From: Streptomyces cavernae
GTDB lineage: Bacteria; Actinomycetota; Actinomycetes; Streptomycetales; Streptomycetaceae
Length of the DNA stretch: 64,000 nucleotides
Direction: 5' to 3'
Assembly: GCF_004023625.1 (NCBI RefSeq)
Contig: NZ_ML137708.1
Location: 157,262-221,261 of the forward strand
Below the pieces are notes generated by a model. The model saw only the letters and a list, made by a program, of their open reading frames with translations. It had not been told where the DNA came from and did not search any database. The translations under genes and the position numbers were made by a program. The stretch's first letter is position 1; every line of letters begins with the position of its first letter. Positions 28,586-37,824 of the stretch are shown here, one piece after another.

Positions 28586-29332
28586 TCATCGGCCGGTGGC
28601 GCTGCCGGAGGCCTGCACCGTGATCCGGCGGCCGGTGATGGCGATCGGGTCGATGCGCACCCACCGATCCCGGTGCCCGCCCGTCCAGGGTGTGCTGTAC
28701 GCCCGCTGCTGGAGCCTGCGCACGGCGTCGGGGTCCGTCACACCCCGGGCGCGCCCACGCACCAGGACGCTCCAGCCCTGGCTGAAGGCGTCGTCGATGC
28801 GGTCGACCTCGAAGGCGACCCGGGAGCCGAGCGCCTGCCACGGTGTCGTGCCGGGTCCGGTGCGGAAGACGATCGCACGGTCGACGACGCTGTAGTTGAC
28901 GGGAACGACCACCGGCCCCGCGAACGTGGAGACCGCCAGTCTTCCCACACCGTGCGTGGAGAGCAGTTCCCGGCACTCGCGCTCGCTCAGCTCGGTGAAC
29001 TCGGGGTGGGCCGCCGCCCGCCCCGGTCCCGGCGGCACGTCGGCGGTGCCGCCGGTGAGGCCCGAAATGGTGGTGTCGAGGACCTCCGCGAGTCTGAGCA
29101 GGACGGCGGTGCCGGGTGCGGCCGTGGGGTGTTCCTCCAGGTAGCGGAGGTAGTCGGGGGCGATCCGCGCCCGGCCGGCCACCTCTCGCCGGGTCAGCCC
29201 AAGCTCGGTGCGGCGCAGGGCGAGACGGCGTCCGAGGTCGCCCAGCGGCCGTGTCTCCTCCCCGGCCGTCGCTTCGACTCCGGCCGCCGCTTCGACGGCG
29301 TCGGGTCCGTTCGGCGGTGTCCGTTCGGCCAT
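28586..29332 (-). CDS. HTH fused to a pyridoxamine-5-phosphate-oxidase-like flavin/F420 split barrel
   Basis: This protein of about 248 residues has an XRE-type helix-turn-helix in the first half (LGRRLALRRTELGLTRREVA, then YLRYLEEHPTAAPGTAVLLR) and a split-barrel domain in the second (ELLSTHGVGRLAVSTFAGPV, then FEVDRIDDAFSQGWSVLVRG). In Streptomyces this fusion is common, and the barrel may bind flavin, F420 or heme and adjust DNA binding. The start is taken at the ATG at 29332; a GTG three codons earlier is possible. It is followed on the same strand by nothing, and the alcohol dehydrogenase gene ends just upstream of it. Confidence 0.88.
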   Translation of the reverse strand: MAERTPPNGPDAVEAAAGVEATAGEETRPLGDLGRRLALRRTELGLTRREVAGRARIAPDYLRYLEEHPTAAPGTAVLLRLAEVLDTTISGLTGGTADVPPGPGRAAAHPEFTELSERECRELLSTHGVGRLAVSTFAGPVVVPVNYSVVDRAIVFRTGPGTTPWQALGSRVAFEVDRIDDAFSQGWSVLVRGRARGVTDPDAVRRLQQRAYSTPWTGGHRDRWVRIDPIAITGRRITVQASGSATGR

Positions 29333-29350
29333 GCCTCTCACTCCCTCTCG

Positions 29351-30421
29351 TCAGGCCTCGCGGACGGCCACGACGTCGTGCTGCGGCCCGCCGAGCACCA
29401 CCTTGAGAGCCCCCGTCTCGGCGGCCCCGGCGAACACGTCGTACGCCTCCTCCATCCTCTCCAGCGGGAAGACATGGGTGATCAGCGCCGAGGTCGGCAG
29501 TCGGCCCGCCGCGGCCATCCGCATCAGCGTGGGGGTGGAGTAGGTGTCCACAAGCCCGGTGGTGATGGTGACGTTCTTGATCCACAGATCCTCGAGGTGC
29601 AGCGTCGCGGGCCTGCCGTGCACACCGACGTTGGCCACGTGCCCGCCGGGCCGGACCATGCGGGTGCACATCTCGAAGGTCGCCGGCGCCCCGACCGCCT
29701 CGATCACCACATCCGCGCCGAGCCCGCCGGTGAGGTCCGCGACCAGTTGTTCGGGCTCCTCACGGGCGTCGGCCACGACATCGGCGCCGAGGCGTTTGGC
29801 GGCGTCGAGCCGGGCGGCCGCGACGTCCACGGCGATGACGCGTTCGGGCGCGTACATCTGGGCCGTGGCGATGGTCGCGAGCCCGATGGGACCGGCCCCG
29901 ACGACGGCGACGGTGTCCCCGGGCTGGACCCGGCCGTTGAGCACGCCGACCTCATAACCGGTGGGGAAGATGTCCGCCAGCAGCACGGCGTCCCGGCTGT
30001 CCAGGGCGCCCGACAGCGGGTGCACCGACAGGTCGGCGTGCGGCACCCGGACGTACTCGGCCTGCGTGCCGTCGATCAGATGGCCGAGGATCCAGCCCCC
30101 GCCGCCCCGGCACTGGCCGTACGAGCGCTCCCAGCAGTAGCGGCACAGGCCGCAGGCGGTGATGCAGGAGACCAGGACCCGGTCCCCCGGCCGCACGGCG
30201 TGCACCTCGCGGCCGACCTCGACGATCTCACCGACCGCTTCGTGCCCCAGCACGGTGCCGGGACGCACCTCGGGCACATCGCCCTTGAGGATGTGCAGGT
30301 CCGTCCCGCAGATCGTGACGGCGTCGACCCGTACGATCGCGTCGGCGGCGTCCTTGATGGCGGGGTCCGGGACCTCCTCCCAGGACGACTGTCCCGGGCC
30401 GTGGAAGACGAAGCCCTTCAT
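29351..30421 (-). CDS. Zinc-dependent alcohol dehydrogenase family protein
   Basis: This 356-residue medium-chain dehydrogenase has the catalytic zinc ligands Cys (TICGTDLH) and His-Glu (GHEAVGE), a structural zinc site CGLCRYCWERSYGQC and the Rossmann motif VVGAGPIGLATIA near residue 178. It oxidises an alcohol with NAD(P)+; the substrate is not predictable, though relatives include secondary alcohol and formaldehyde dehydrogenases. The ATG at 30421 (MKGFVFHGPGQ) has ATGAGGA upstream, while the longer open frame is not conserved. Its start is 19 bp beyond the end of the HTH-barrel gene, with which it may be co-transcribed. Confidence 0.92.
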   Translation of the reverse strand: MKGFVFHGPGQSSWEEVPDPAIKDAADAIVRVDAVTICGTDLHILKGDVPEVRPGTVLGHEAVGEIVEVGREVHAVRPGDRVLVSCITACGLCRYCWERSYGQCRGGGGWILGHLIDGTQAEYVRVPHADLSVHPLSGALDSRDAVLLADIFPTGYEVGVLNGRVQPGDTVAVVGAGPIGLATIATAQMYAPERVIAVDVAAARLDAAKRLGADVVADAREEPEQLVADLTGGLGADVVIEAVGAPATFEMCTRMVRPGGHVANVGVHGRPATLHLEDLWIKNVTITTGLVDTYSTPTLMRMAAAGRLPTSALITHVFPLERMEEAYDVFAGAAETGALKVVLGGPQHDVVAVREA

Positions 30422-30538
30422 GACGATCCTCATCGTTTCTGTGATTTGTAACCGTGCATCCAGCTTGTCCCGGTATGCCGAACACCGCATGGTCCGGGCG
30501 GTCCCCCACCGGTCCGCAGACCACGCCGCACGGAGCGC

Positions 30539-31369
30539 TCAGGTCCCCCGCCGCTGCCAGGCGTCGTGCACATGGCGACCCAGCAAGGGACCGCCGAACA
30601 CCAGGAAGCCGACGCCGATGAGCCAGGACTGCACGACCAGCACGGTGCCGACGGCTCCATAGGTGACCGCGTTGCTCACGATCAGCGGTGAGAACACCTG
30701 GTCCGAGAACCAGCGCAGGCCGACCAGTCCCACCGTCGTCGCCACCGCCCCCGGGAACAGGGCGCTCCACCGCACCCGCTCACCCAGCAGGAAGTGCTGT
30801 CCCCACCAGAAGAACAGCAGGCCGAACAGCACGGTCAGCGTGACCCGGACGGCCGACCGCGGCAGCCCGTCCCGCAGTACCGCTCCGCTCTGCGTCTCGG
30901 CGAGCAGGTAGACCGTCAGTGCGGCGAGCCACACCACCCGGCGCCACACCGCGTGCCACGGGCCCGCGGGCACCTCCCAGATCCGCTCGTAGCCGTTCTG
31001 CACGCTGGCCGCGAACGTGACCCCGAACAGCGCCAGGAGAACCACACTGAAGGCGCTGGTCGCGCTCAGTACCTTGCGCGGCGCGCTGAACAGGTCCCGC
31101 ACCGCCTCGGCCGGCTGTCCGGACAGACTCATCCCGTCGATCACCCACAGGGCGAAGCCCCGCTCCTGGAAGGGGAGCGCCGCCGCGACGACGATCAGCA
31201 GCGGAACCAGGGTGACCAGGCCCAGCGCGGAGAAGCCCATGGCCCGGTGCAGCAGTTCCAGTTCGTTGCCGTGCTGCCAGAGCCGTCCGGCGGCCGAGTC
31301 GTGCCAGCGGGACCGCAGGCGCCGGTGGTGGTGCCACCGGTCCCGCGGAGCGCCGGAGGCGTTGTTCAC
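30539..31369 (-). CDS. YihY/BrkB-like integral membrane protein
   Basis: This 276-residue protein has five or six membrane helices and the YihY/BrkB layout (MGFSALGLVTLVPLLIVVAA, GYERIWEVPAGPWHAVWRR, then VGFLVFGGPLLGRHVHDAW at the end). The GTG at 31369 has GGAAGCGAGG upstream. Family members were first linked to serum resistance in Bordetella, but the molecular role is unproven. It lies between the alcohol dehydrogenase and the MBL-rhodanese genes in the same direction, at distances above 100 bp, so co-transcription is uncertain. Confidence 0.88.
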   Translation of the reverse strand: MNNASGAPRDRWHHHRRLRSRWHDSAAGRLWQHGNELELLHRAMGFSALGLVTLVPLLIVVAAALPFQERGFALWVIDGMSLSGQPAEAVRDLFSAPRKVLSATSAFSVVLLALFGVTFAASVQNGYERIWEVPAGPWHAVWRRVVWLAALTVYLLAETQSGAVLRDGLPRSAVRVTLTVLFGLLFFWWGQHFLLGERVRWSALFPGAVATTVGLVGLRWFSDQVFSPLIVSNAVTYGAVGTVLVVQSWLIGVGFLVFGGPLLGRHVHDAWQRRGT

Positions 31370-31535
31370 GCGTGCCTCGCTTCCCGGAGCGCCCGGAGCA
31401 CGGGCCTGCCTCTCGCGCGCCGGAGGACGGTGGCTTTCCGGCGCTCCTCGACTCGTGCGACGTTGAGCGGTTCCCGGGCCCGTGCGGCACAAAACGCGTC
31501 GGGGCGCCGGGTCACCCGTGTCAGGTCCGGGACGG

Positions 31536-32912
31536 TCAGGCGGCCCGGACGATCAGGCCGAGCTTCTCGGCGACGTCGAAGGAGTCGTCCACCATGACGA
31601 CGTCGCGGCCCGCCGCAGCCAGCAGGGACGCGCCGATGGCGGCGCGCATGCCGGACGCGCAGTGCACCCACACCTGGCCCTCCGGGACCTCCTCGAGCCG
31701 CCGGTACAGGGAGTGGATGGGAAGGTGCACCGAGCCCCCGACGAACCCGCCGGCCCGTTCGGAGTCGCGCCGGACGTCGAGGACGACGATCCCCTCGGTC
31801 GCGTGGTGTTCGGTGCGGTCGGCGAGGTCGCTGAAGTCGGCGCGCGGGAACGCGGCCAGGCTCTCGCCCGCCCGGACCCAGGCCGCGGGCTCGCCGGTGG
31901 CCGCCGCGGCGGGGCGGTCGATGCCGACGCGGGCGAGTTCCCGCTGCGCGGCCGCCAGCTGCTCGGCCGTTTCCGCGAGGAGTGTGACGGGCTTGCCCCA
32001 GGGGATCAGCCAGGCCAGGTACGCGGCGAGCCTGCCCTCGGCCTCGAAGTTGAACGACCCCGCGACATGCCCCTCGGCGAAGGCGACGCGGTTCCTCAGG
32101 TCCACCACCCACTCCCCCGCGGCCAGCCGGGCGGCTATCTCCTCCGCGTCGGCCACGGCGGGAGGCGTCAGGTCGACCGGCGCGGGTCCCGCGGCGTTCG
32201 CGGGGCCCATGTGGGCGTAGTAGGCGGGGATGTCGTCCAGTCCGGCGAGCAGTTCGGCGACGAACGTGTCGACGTCCTTGGTCAGCGCCGCGTTGCCGGC
32301 CTTCTCCTGGCCGATCGTGGTGGCGGACCCCTCGGCCTGGGTGGAGGCGCAGAAGCTGCCGAAGCCGTGGGTGGGGTACACCGTGGTCCCGTCCGGGAGT
32401 TCGGCGGCCAGCCGGTGCGCGGAGGCGTGCTGGGCCCGGGCGAGCCGTTCGGTCAGCCGTGGTTCGACCAGGTCGGTGCGGCCGACCGCGCCGATCAGCA
32501 GGGAGCCGCCGGTGAACACGGCGCCCGCCGTGTCGTGTTCCTGCAGCACGTACGAGGTGTGGTGCGGGGTGTGGCCAGGGGTGGCCATCGCGCGCAGGGT
32601 CAGCCCCGCCTCCTCGTCGACGACCGCGCTGTCCCCGTCGTGCACCGCGACGCGCTCGTAGGAGACGCGGGCCCCGTCCGGGACGAGGTAGGCGGCACCG
32701 GCCACACGGGCCAGTTCCAGACCGCCGGTGACGTAGTCGTTGTGGATGTGCGTCTCGACGACGTGCGAGATCCGCACACCCCGCCGGGCCGCCACGGCGA
32801 GCGCCCGGTCGAGGTCGCGCGGCGGGTCGACCGCGACGGCCGTGCTCTCACCGCCCACGAGGTAACTTCGGTTGCCGAGGCCCGCCACATCGATGGTGTC
32901 GACGAAGTACAT
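31536..32912 (-). CDS. MBL-fold persulfide-dioxygenase-like protein with two rhodanese domains
   Basis: This 458-residue protein has an N-terminal metallo-beta-lactamase domain (metal motif THIHNDYVTGG, second ligand region TPGHTPHHTSY) like ETHE1/Blh persulfide dioxygenases, then two rhodanese modules. The first (VDLRNRVAFAEGHVAGSFNF) lacks a catalytic Cys; the second has the loop HCASGMRA with Cys, so sulfur transfer is possible only there. The ATG at 32912 has GGAGAGGAG upstream. It probably takes part in sulfide or persulfide detoxification in the cytosol. It is a single gene in this direction. Confidence 0.9.
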   Translation of the reverse strand: MYFVDTIDVAGLGNRSYLVGGESTAVAVDPPRDLDRALAVAARRGVRISHVVETHIHNDYVTGGLELARVAGAAYLVPDGARVSYERVAVHDGDSAVVDEEAGLTLRAMATPGHTPHHTSYVLQEHDTAGAVFTGGSLLIGAVGRTDLVEPRLTERLARAQHASAHRLAAELPDGTTVYPTHGFGSFCASTQAEGSATTIGQEKAGNAALTKDVDTFVAELLAGLDDIPAYYAHMGPANAAGPAPVDLTPPAVADAEEIAARLAAGEWVVDLRNRVAFAEGHVAGSFNFEAEGRLAAYLAWLIPWGKPVTLLAETAEQLAAAQRELARVGIDRPAAAATGEPAAWVRAGESLAAFPRADFSDLADRTEHHATEGIVVLDVRRDSERAGGFVGGSVHLPIHSLYRRLEEVPEGQVWVHCASGMRAAIGASLLAAAGRDVVMVDDSFDVAEKLGLIVRAA

Positions 32913-33271
32913 GTGGGCACTCCTCTCCCTTGAGTCACCCCCCGGCATGGCTTTCGGCCGGCGAGTACCACGAGATCGGCGGGGCACCCACGGAAGTCAT
33001 TCCAGTGATTCAAGGTATCTCCGGCCTCGGTGCACCGGCCCCGGGGCTCGGTGTTCGCACCCAGCACCGGGCGCCCCGGCCCGGCAGCCGGCACCCGGTA
33101 CCTGGCACCCGGTACCCGGCACCCGGCGCCGGCGGTCCGCAGCCGGGGGAACGGCCCCGCCGCAGCCGAGGGACGTGGCCCCGCGGGACCCGACCAACGA
33201 GGCCCCCGGGCCCGGCCGGTCCGGACCGGACCGGGGCCGGATCGGACCGGGGCCGGACCGGTCGCCGGGCG
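32913..33271. other. Spacer with heptad repeats
   Basis: It holds the promoter of the leftward MBL-rhodanese gene and the end of the flavodoxin-like gene. The heptad array at 33081-33129 and a second run of GGACCGGGGCCGGA-like repeats near 33220-33260 fill much of it. No gene is visible. Confidence 0.55.
33081..33129. repeat. Seven tandem heptads related to the array at 19269
   Basis: Heptads CCGGCAG, CCGGCAC, CCGGTAC, CTGGCAC, CCGGTAC, CCGGCAC, CCGGCGC run without gaps. In the same phase the 19269-19331 array reads CCCGCAC or CCGGCAC. Confidence 0.75.
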
Positions 33272-33790
33272 TCAGCGGGTCTGCTCCTCTCCGACTCGCC
33301 CCTGCAGTTCCGTCGCGATGTGGTCCGCCCATGCCTCGATCGCGGTGAAGTCCCGGTAGTCACCGCCCTTGCCCGATGCGACGATCTTGCGAGCGACGAA
33401 CCCCTTGGCGCCCTCCTGGAGGCAGCCGCCGAAGGTGACGTGCTCCCGGGCGTCGAGCCGGTCCATCGCCTTCTTCACACCGTGCACCGGTGGGATCTCC
33501 TTCTCGGAGGCCGAGGCGTCGAGCGGTCCGCTGCTGAAGAACCACACGGGGCGCTCCGCCAGGACGTCGCGGTGGCGGCGGACAAAGTGGCGGGCGTCCT
33601 TCTGCCAGCGCCCGGCATACAGTCCGCCTCCGACCACCACGGCGTCGTAGGACTCCGGGTGCGTCACGGTCGCGGCGTCCCGGGCGTCCGCCTCGAGTCC
33701 GTCCTTGCGCAGGACGTCGGCGATGTCCTCGGCGATCTGCGCGGTCGATCCGTTCGTCGTTCCGTAAGCGACCAGCACGCTGGTGGTCAT
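33272..33790 (-). CDS. Flavodoxin-domain protein
   Basis: This 172-residue protein has a flavodoxin phosphate-binding loop (VLVAYGTTNGSTAQIAEDIA), the YDAVVVGGGLYAGRW strand-loop and the FFSSGPLD loop that contact FMN. It resembles protoporphyrinogen oxidase HemG and related flavodoxins. The ATG at 33790 has GGAGG 8 nt upstream. It should carry electrons or oxidise a small substrate in the cytosol; no reductase partner is adjacent. It is divergent from the PPK2 gene across a 230-bp spacer. Confidence 0.88.
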   Translation of the reverse strand: MTTSVLVAYGTTNGSTAQIAEDIADVLRKDGLEADARDAATVTHPESYDAVVVGGGLYAGRWQKDARHFVRRHRDVLAERPVWFFSSGPLDASASEKEIPPVHGVKKAMDRLDAREHVTFGGCLQEGAKGFVARKIVASGKGGDYRDFTAIEAWADHIATELQGRVGEEQTR

Positions 33791-34021
33791 GATGGTCCGC
33801 CTCCTCTCCCTCTGCTTCTGTGTGCCGTCTCTGGGTGTTCCGTGACTGTGACCACCCCCTTCAACCACCATGACCCGAATCCTCCGGCGCGCCAGCCGGA
33901 GCCGGTTTCGTGTGTCCGGGTCGCGCGGTTCCTCGCCCCTCAGTACGGTGCTGTCCTGGTGTTCGATTGTTCGGCCTTGGGCATGGGTGACTCCGTTGAG
34001 TCATCGAACGGTGGAGGCGGC

Positions 34022-34825
34022 ATGTCCGGCAAGGAAGCGGCCAAGGTGCCGCGCAAGGTGTACGAGCGGGAACTGATCCGCCTGCAGACGGAGTTGGTCA
34101 AGCTTCAGGAGTGGGTGCGCGCGGAGGGCGCCCGGCTCGTCGTGGTCTTCGAGGGCCGGGACGCGGCCGGCAAGGGCGGCACGATCAAGCGGGTCACGGA
34201 ACACCTCAACCCCCGGGTGGCCAGGATCGCCGCGTTGCCGAAGCCGACCGAGCGCCAGCGCTCACAGTGGTACTTCCAGCGGTATGTGGAGCATCTGCCC
34301 GCGGCCGGGGAGATCGTGCTGTTCGACCGGAGCTGGTACAACCGGGCCGGCGTCGAGCACGTGATGGGTTTCTGCACCAAGGAGGAGCACCAGCTCTTCC
34401 TGCGCCAGTGCCCGATCTTCGAGCGGATGCTGGTGGAGGACGGGATCCTCTTGCGCAAGTACTGGTTCTCGGTGAGCGACGAGGTACAGCAGGAGCGCTT
34501 CCGGCGCCGGCTGGAGGACCCGGTGCGGCGCTGGAAGCTGTCGCCGATGGACCTCGATTCGATCACCCGCTGGGAGGCGTACTCGCGGGCGAAGGACGAG
34601 ATGATGGTGCACACGGACGTCGTGGAGGCGCCGTGGTTCGTGGTGGAGAGCGACGACAAGCGCCGGGCGCGGCTGAACATGATCGCCCACTTGCTCGACT
34701 CCATCCCGTACCACGAGGTGCCGCCGCCGGTGCTCGAACTGCCTGACCGCCCCGAGTCCACCGGCTACGAGCGGACCCCGCGTGATCTGCAGACGTACGT
34801 CCCGGACCACGCGGCGAGCCTCTGA
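34022..34825 (+). CDS. ppk2: Polyphosphate kinase 2 family protein
   Basis: This 267-residue PPK2 uses polyphosphate to phosphorylate nucleotides. Walker A is FEGRDAAGKGGTIKRV, Walker B LFDRSWYNRAGVEHVMGFC, and the lid region LRKYWFSVSDEVQQERFRRR plus EDPVRRWKLSPMDLDS is characteristic. Length fits the single-domain class I enzymes that act mainly on NDPs. The ATG at 34022 has GGAGG 5 nt upstream; an open frame extends far further but is not homologous. It stands alone, with convergent aldo/keto reductase downstream. Confidence 0.93.
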   Translation: MSGKEAAKVPRKVYERELIRLQTELVKLQEWVRAEGARLVVVFEGRDAAGKGGTIKRVTEHLNPRVARIAALPKPTERQRSQWYFQRYVEHLPAAGEIVLFDRSWYNRAGVEHVMGFCTKEEHQLFLRQCPIFERMLVEDGILLRKYWFSVSDEVQQERFRRRLEDPVRRWKLSPMDLDSITRWEAYSRAKDEMMVHTDVVEAPWFVVESDDKRRARLNMIAHLLDSIPYHEVPPPVLELPDRPESTGYERTPRDLQTYVPDHAASL

Positions 34826-35045
34826 CCCGCGCACGCGCAGGACGCCCCGGAGCGACACCGCGGCCACCGGGCCGGAGACCTCTCGCAGGGCGTAGGCACA
34901 GACCCCTGCGGCTCGACGCCGACGGCGGCCCCGCCGCCCTGGACACCGACGGCCGGCCCCGCCGCCTCGCCGACCCGGGCCCCTCGCCGGACCCGCCGCC
35001 TCGCCGGCCCGGGCGTCACCCGCAGTGCCGGCACCGATCACGGCC

Positions 35046-36014
35046 TCAGTGACCGCTGACGGCGTGCGGGGTGTACGGCTCCTCGATCGTCTGGATCTCC
35101 TTGTCGGTCAGTCGCACATCGAGCGCGGCCACCGCGTCGTCGATGTGATGCGGCTTGGTGGCGCCGACGATCGGTGCGGTCACGGCGGGCCTGCCCAGCA
35201 GCCAGGCGAGCGCGACGCGGGCGCGCGGCACTCCCCGTTCGGTGGCGATGACGGCGACCCTGTCGACGATCTCGCGGTCGTTCTCCGGGTACAGGTTGCG
35301 GCCGAACCCGTCGGTCCTGCTGCGCTCGGTGGTGGCGTCCCAGTCCCGGGTGAGGCGCCCGCGGGCCAGGGGGCTCCAGGACAGGGCGCCGACGCCCATG
35401 TCCTCGCAGAGCGGCAGCATCTCGCGCTCCTCCTCGCGGTAGAGGAGGTTGTAGTGGTTCTGCATGGAGACGAAACGGGTCCAGCCGTGCAGCCGGGCCG
35501 TGTACTGGGCCTTGGAGAACTGCCACGCGTACATCGAACTCGCCCCGATGTAGCGGGCCTTGCCGGACTTGACGACGTCGTGGAGGGCCTCCATGGTCTC
35601 CTCGACCGGGGTGGCGGCGTCCCAGCGGTGGATCTGGTAGAGGTCGACGTAGTCGGTGCCGAGGCGGCGCAGGCTGTTGTCGATCTCGGTCATGATCGCC
35701 TTGCGGGACAGACCGCGGCCGTTGGGTCCCTCGTGCATCGCGCCGTGCACCTTGGTCGCGATGACGACCTCCTCGCGCCTCGCGTACTCCCCGAGGACGC
35801 GCCCGACGATCTCCTCGCTCGTGCCGTCCGAGTACACGTTCGCGGTGTCGAAGAAGTTGATGCCCGCGTCGAGCGCCTGCCGGATCAGGGGACGCGAGGC
35901 CTCCTCGTCGAGCGTCCACTCGTGGCGGCCGCGGCCGGGCAGGCCGAAACTCATACAGCCCAGGCAGATCCGGGAGACGTCCAGCCCCGTCGTACCGAGC
36001 TTCACGTACTGCAT
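35046..36014 (-). CDS. Aldo/keto reductase
   Basis: This 322-residue NADPH-dependent reductase has the AKR tetrad: Asp and Tyr in INFFDTANVYSDG, Lys in VVIATKVHG and His in DLYQIHRWD. The C-terminal part (VALAWLLGRPAVTAPIVGAT) contains the NADP phosphate-binding segment. The ATG at 36014 has AGCAGGAGC upstream. It should reduce aldehydes or ketones in the cytosol, with unknown substrate. It is divergent from the methyltransferase gene at 36391. Confidence 0.93.
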   Translation of the reverse strand: MQYVKLGTTGLDVSRICLGCMSFGLPGRGRHEWTLDEEASRPLIRQALDAGINFFDTANVYSDGTSEEIVGRVLGEYARREEVVIATKVHGAMHEGPNGRGLSRKAIMTEIDNSLRRLGTDYVDLYQIHRWDAATPVEETMEALHDVVKSGKARYIGASSMYAWQFSKAQYTARLHGWTRFVSMQNHYNLLYREEEREMLPLCEDMGVGALSWSPLARGRLTRDWDATTERSRTDGFGRNLYPENDREIVDRVAVIATERGVPRARVALAWLLGRPAVTAPIVGATKPHHIDDAVAALDVRLTDKEIQTIEEPYTPHAVSGH

Positions 36015-36390
36015 GGTGCTCCTGCTTTCCCTCGCGGTTGGGGCTCGGCACCGGCGGGTCCGGTCAGCGCGCTGTCCGGTTCCCGCGCCACCAGAGGGTG
36101 TCGTTCGGATCCCCCTGGGTGGCGGTCCGGCCCTTCGACGACGTGATCCCTGCCCGGCCCCGGTGCACCCTAGGCTCACCGGTCCGGGCGCGTTCGGTTC
36201 GTGAGTGCCCGCGCGGGTCGTCACAGCCACAGCCACAGCCCGCTCGCCTCCCGGCCGGCGAGTGCCGCGCCCGTCGGCGGTTTCCGGTCGCGTCGAGGCC
36301 GGCCATGGCCAATTACCGTGCGGTGCAAGGGCGGTGACTCTACGTTATATTCCAGAGCCCGACGCGTGCGCGCACGAAGGAGACTGTTCG
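36015..36390. other. Divergent promoter spacer
   Basis: No gene. It contains an A/T-rich patch with TACGTTATATT at about 36341-36351, 40 bp before the methyltransferase start, which is a plausible -10 region. Promoter assignment is tentative. Confidence 0.4.
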
Positions 36391-37200
36391 GTGACCCATG
36401 ACTCGTCCGCCCCCGGCACGGTTTCGCCGGCGAAGATCGACGCCACGGTGCCGCATTCGGCCCGGATATGGAACTACTGGCTGGGCGGCAGGGACAACTA
36501 CCCGGTGGACCAGGCTGCGGGCGACGCCTTCCGGGAGGTCTTTCCCGGCATCACCGATCTCGCCCGCGACTCACGCGCCTTCCTCGGGCGTGCCGTGCGT
36601 CATCTGGCCGGTGAGGCGGGGATCCGGCAGTTCCTCGACATCGGCACCGGACTGCCCACGGCGGCCAACACCCATGAGATCGCCCAGCAGGTGGCCCCCG
36701 AGTCACGCATCGTCTACGTCGACAACGACCCCTTGGTGCTGACACACGCACGGGCCCTGCTGACCAGCACTCCGGAGGGCGCGACGGACTACATCGACTC
36801 CGATCTGCACGACCCGGATACCGTGCTGCGGGAGGCGGGCAAGACGCTCGACCTCAGCCGTCCGGTGGCGCTCACCCTGATGCAGGTCAGCGGGCACATC
36901 GCCGACTACGACGAAGCGCGGCCCATCGTCGCCGCACTGATGGGCGCACTGCCGTCCGGCAGCTACTTCGCGTTCAACGACAGCGTCGACACCAACAAGG
37001 CCAACGCCGAGGCGACCCGCCGCTACAACGAGAGCGGAGCGGTCCCCTACTACCTGCGCAGCCCGGAGGAACTGGCCGGGTTCTTCGAGGGCCTGGAACT
37101 GCTGGAGCCCGGGGTCGTGCCCCTCAACGAATGGCGGCCCGAGCCGGACCGGGCGCCCGGCGACGTGATCGCACTGGGCGGAGTCGCCCGCAAGCCGTAG
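36391..37200 (+). CDS. SAM-dependent methyltransferase (DUF574 type)
   Basis: This 269-residue protein belongs to the actinobacterial DUF574 methyltransferase-like family. It has the signature ARIWNYWLGGRDNYPVDQAA near residue 20, the SAM loop FLDIGTGLPTAANTHE near residue 83, VYVDNDPLVLTHARAL and PVALTLMQVSGHI. The GTG at 36391 has AAGGAG about 8 nt upstream. The family is strongly expanded in Streptomyces and often lies near regulators; methyl acceptors are unknown, and binding without catalysis is possible. Confidence 0.92.
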   Translation: MTHDSSAPGTVSPAKIDATVPHSARIWNYWLGGRDNYPVDQAAGDAFREVFPGITDLARDSRAFLGRAVRHLAGEAGIRQFLDIGTGLPTAANTHEIAQQVAPESRIVYVDNDPLVLTHARALLTSTPEGATDYIDSDLHDPDTVLREAGKTLDLSRPVALTLMQVSGHIADYDEARPIVAALMGALPSGSYFAFNDSVDTNKANAEATRRYNESGAVPYYLRSPEELAGFFEGLELLEPGVVPLNEWRPEPDRAPGDVIALGGVARKP

Positions 37201-37824
37201 CCACTCCTTTGCCCAGGACCATCAGGTTCCTTAGCGTTACGCGACGGCGCCGAGACCTGCTGGAGCGGGTGACAACGTGGAGCGCAGCGCGACGGGAACC
37301 GCGGGGGCGGCCGAGGGCGCGGTGTCCGCCGGGGGCAGAGTGTCCGCCGGAAGCACCGCACCCGCCGGAGGCATGGTGTCCGCCGGCGGCAATCTGCCCC
37401 CCGGCACTGACCAGCTTCGTCCGCAGGCGACGTGATGTCGCCGAGGTCCGCCGACGGCTGGCGAACGTATCCCAGGGCGTCGGCGCGCGGCAGGTCGTCC
37501 GCCCTGGCTGCCGGACCTGAAGCGACCGTCGGAGCTCTTGGGGCACCGCCCGGCTGCCGCTTACTGCGCGGGTGAGTTCCCGGTGGACAAGAGCCAGCCC
37601 CGGGCCCGAGGTGGGGAGGACCATCGGGCCTGAGGCTGGGGTGAGACGGGCGGGATCAACCGTCGGCCGCCTTCGTCGGCGGGCGGTTACCCCTTCTGTG
37701 CAGCGATGATAGCGAGGCTGTTTGATCTTTCAAGATTAACTCACGGGTAATCTCGCCACCGGAACGGAAGCCGAACCTCCGCTGCGTCGAGGCATCCTGG
37801 CACACCAGGTGGCCCGGTGGGGAG
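37201..37824. other. Spacer with short repeats, no certain gene
   Basis: Three GTGTCCGCCGG-like units lie at 37322-37390. A 52-codon rightward frame (GTG at 37277 to a stop at 37433-37435, containing VSAGGRVSAGSTAPAGGMVS) covers them but lacks a good ribosome binding site. Near 37680-37750 the sequence is unusually A/T-rich. I cannot support a gene. Confidence 0.4.

Noticed and set aside
32930..34021. 363-residue N-terminal extension of PPK2
   Set aside because: Open by GC bias only; the single-domain PPK2 start at 34022 has GGAGG and the right family length.
37277..37435. 52-codon rightward open frame with VSAGG repeats
   Set aside because: No convincing ribosome binding site and the sequence is repeat-driven, so I did not call it a gene.
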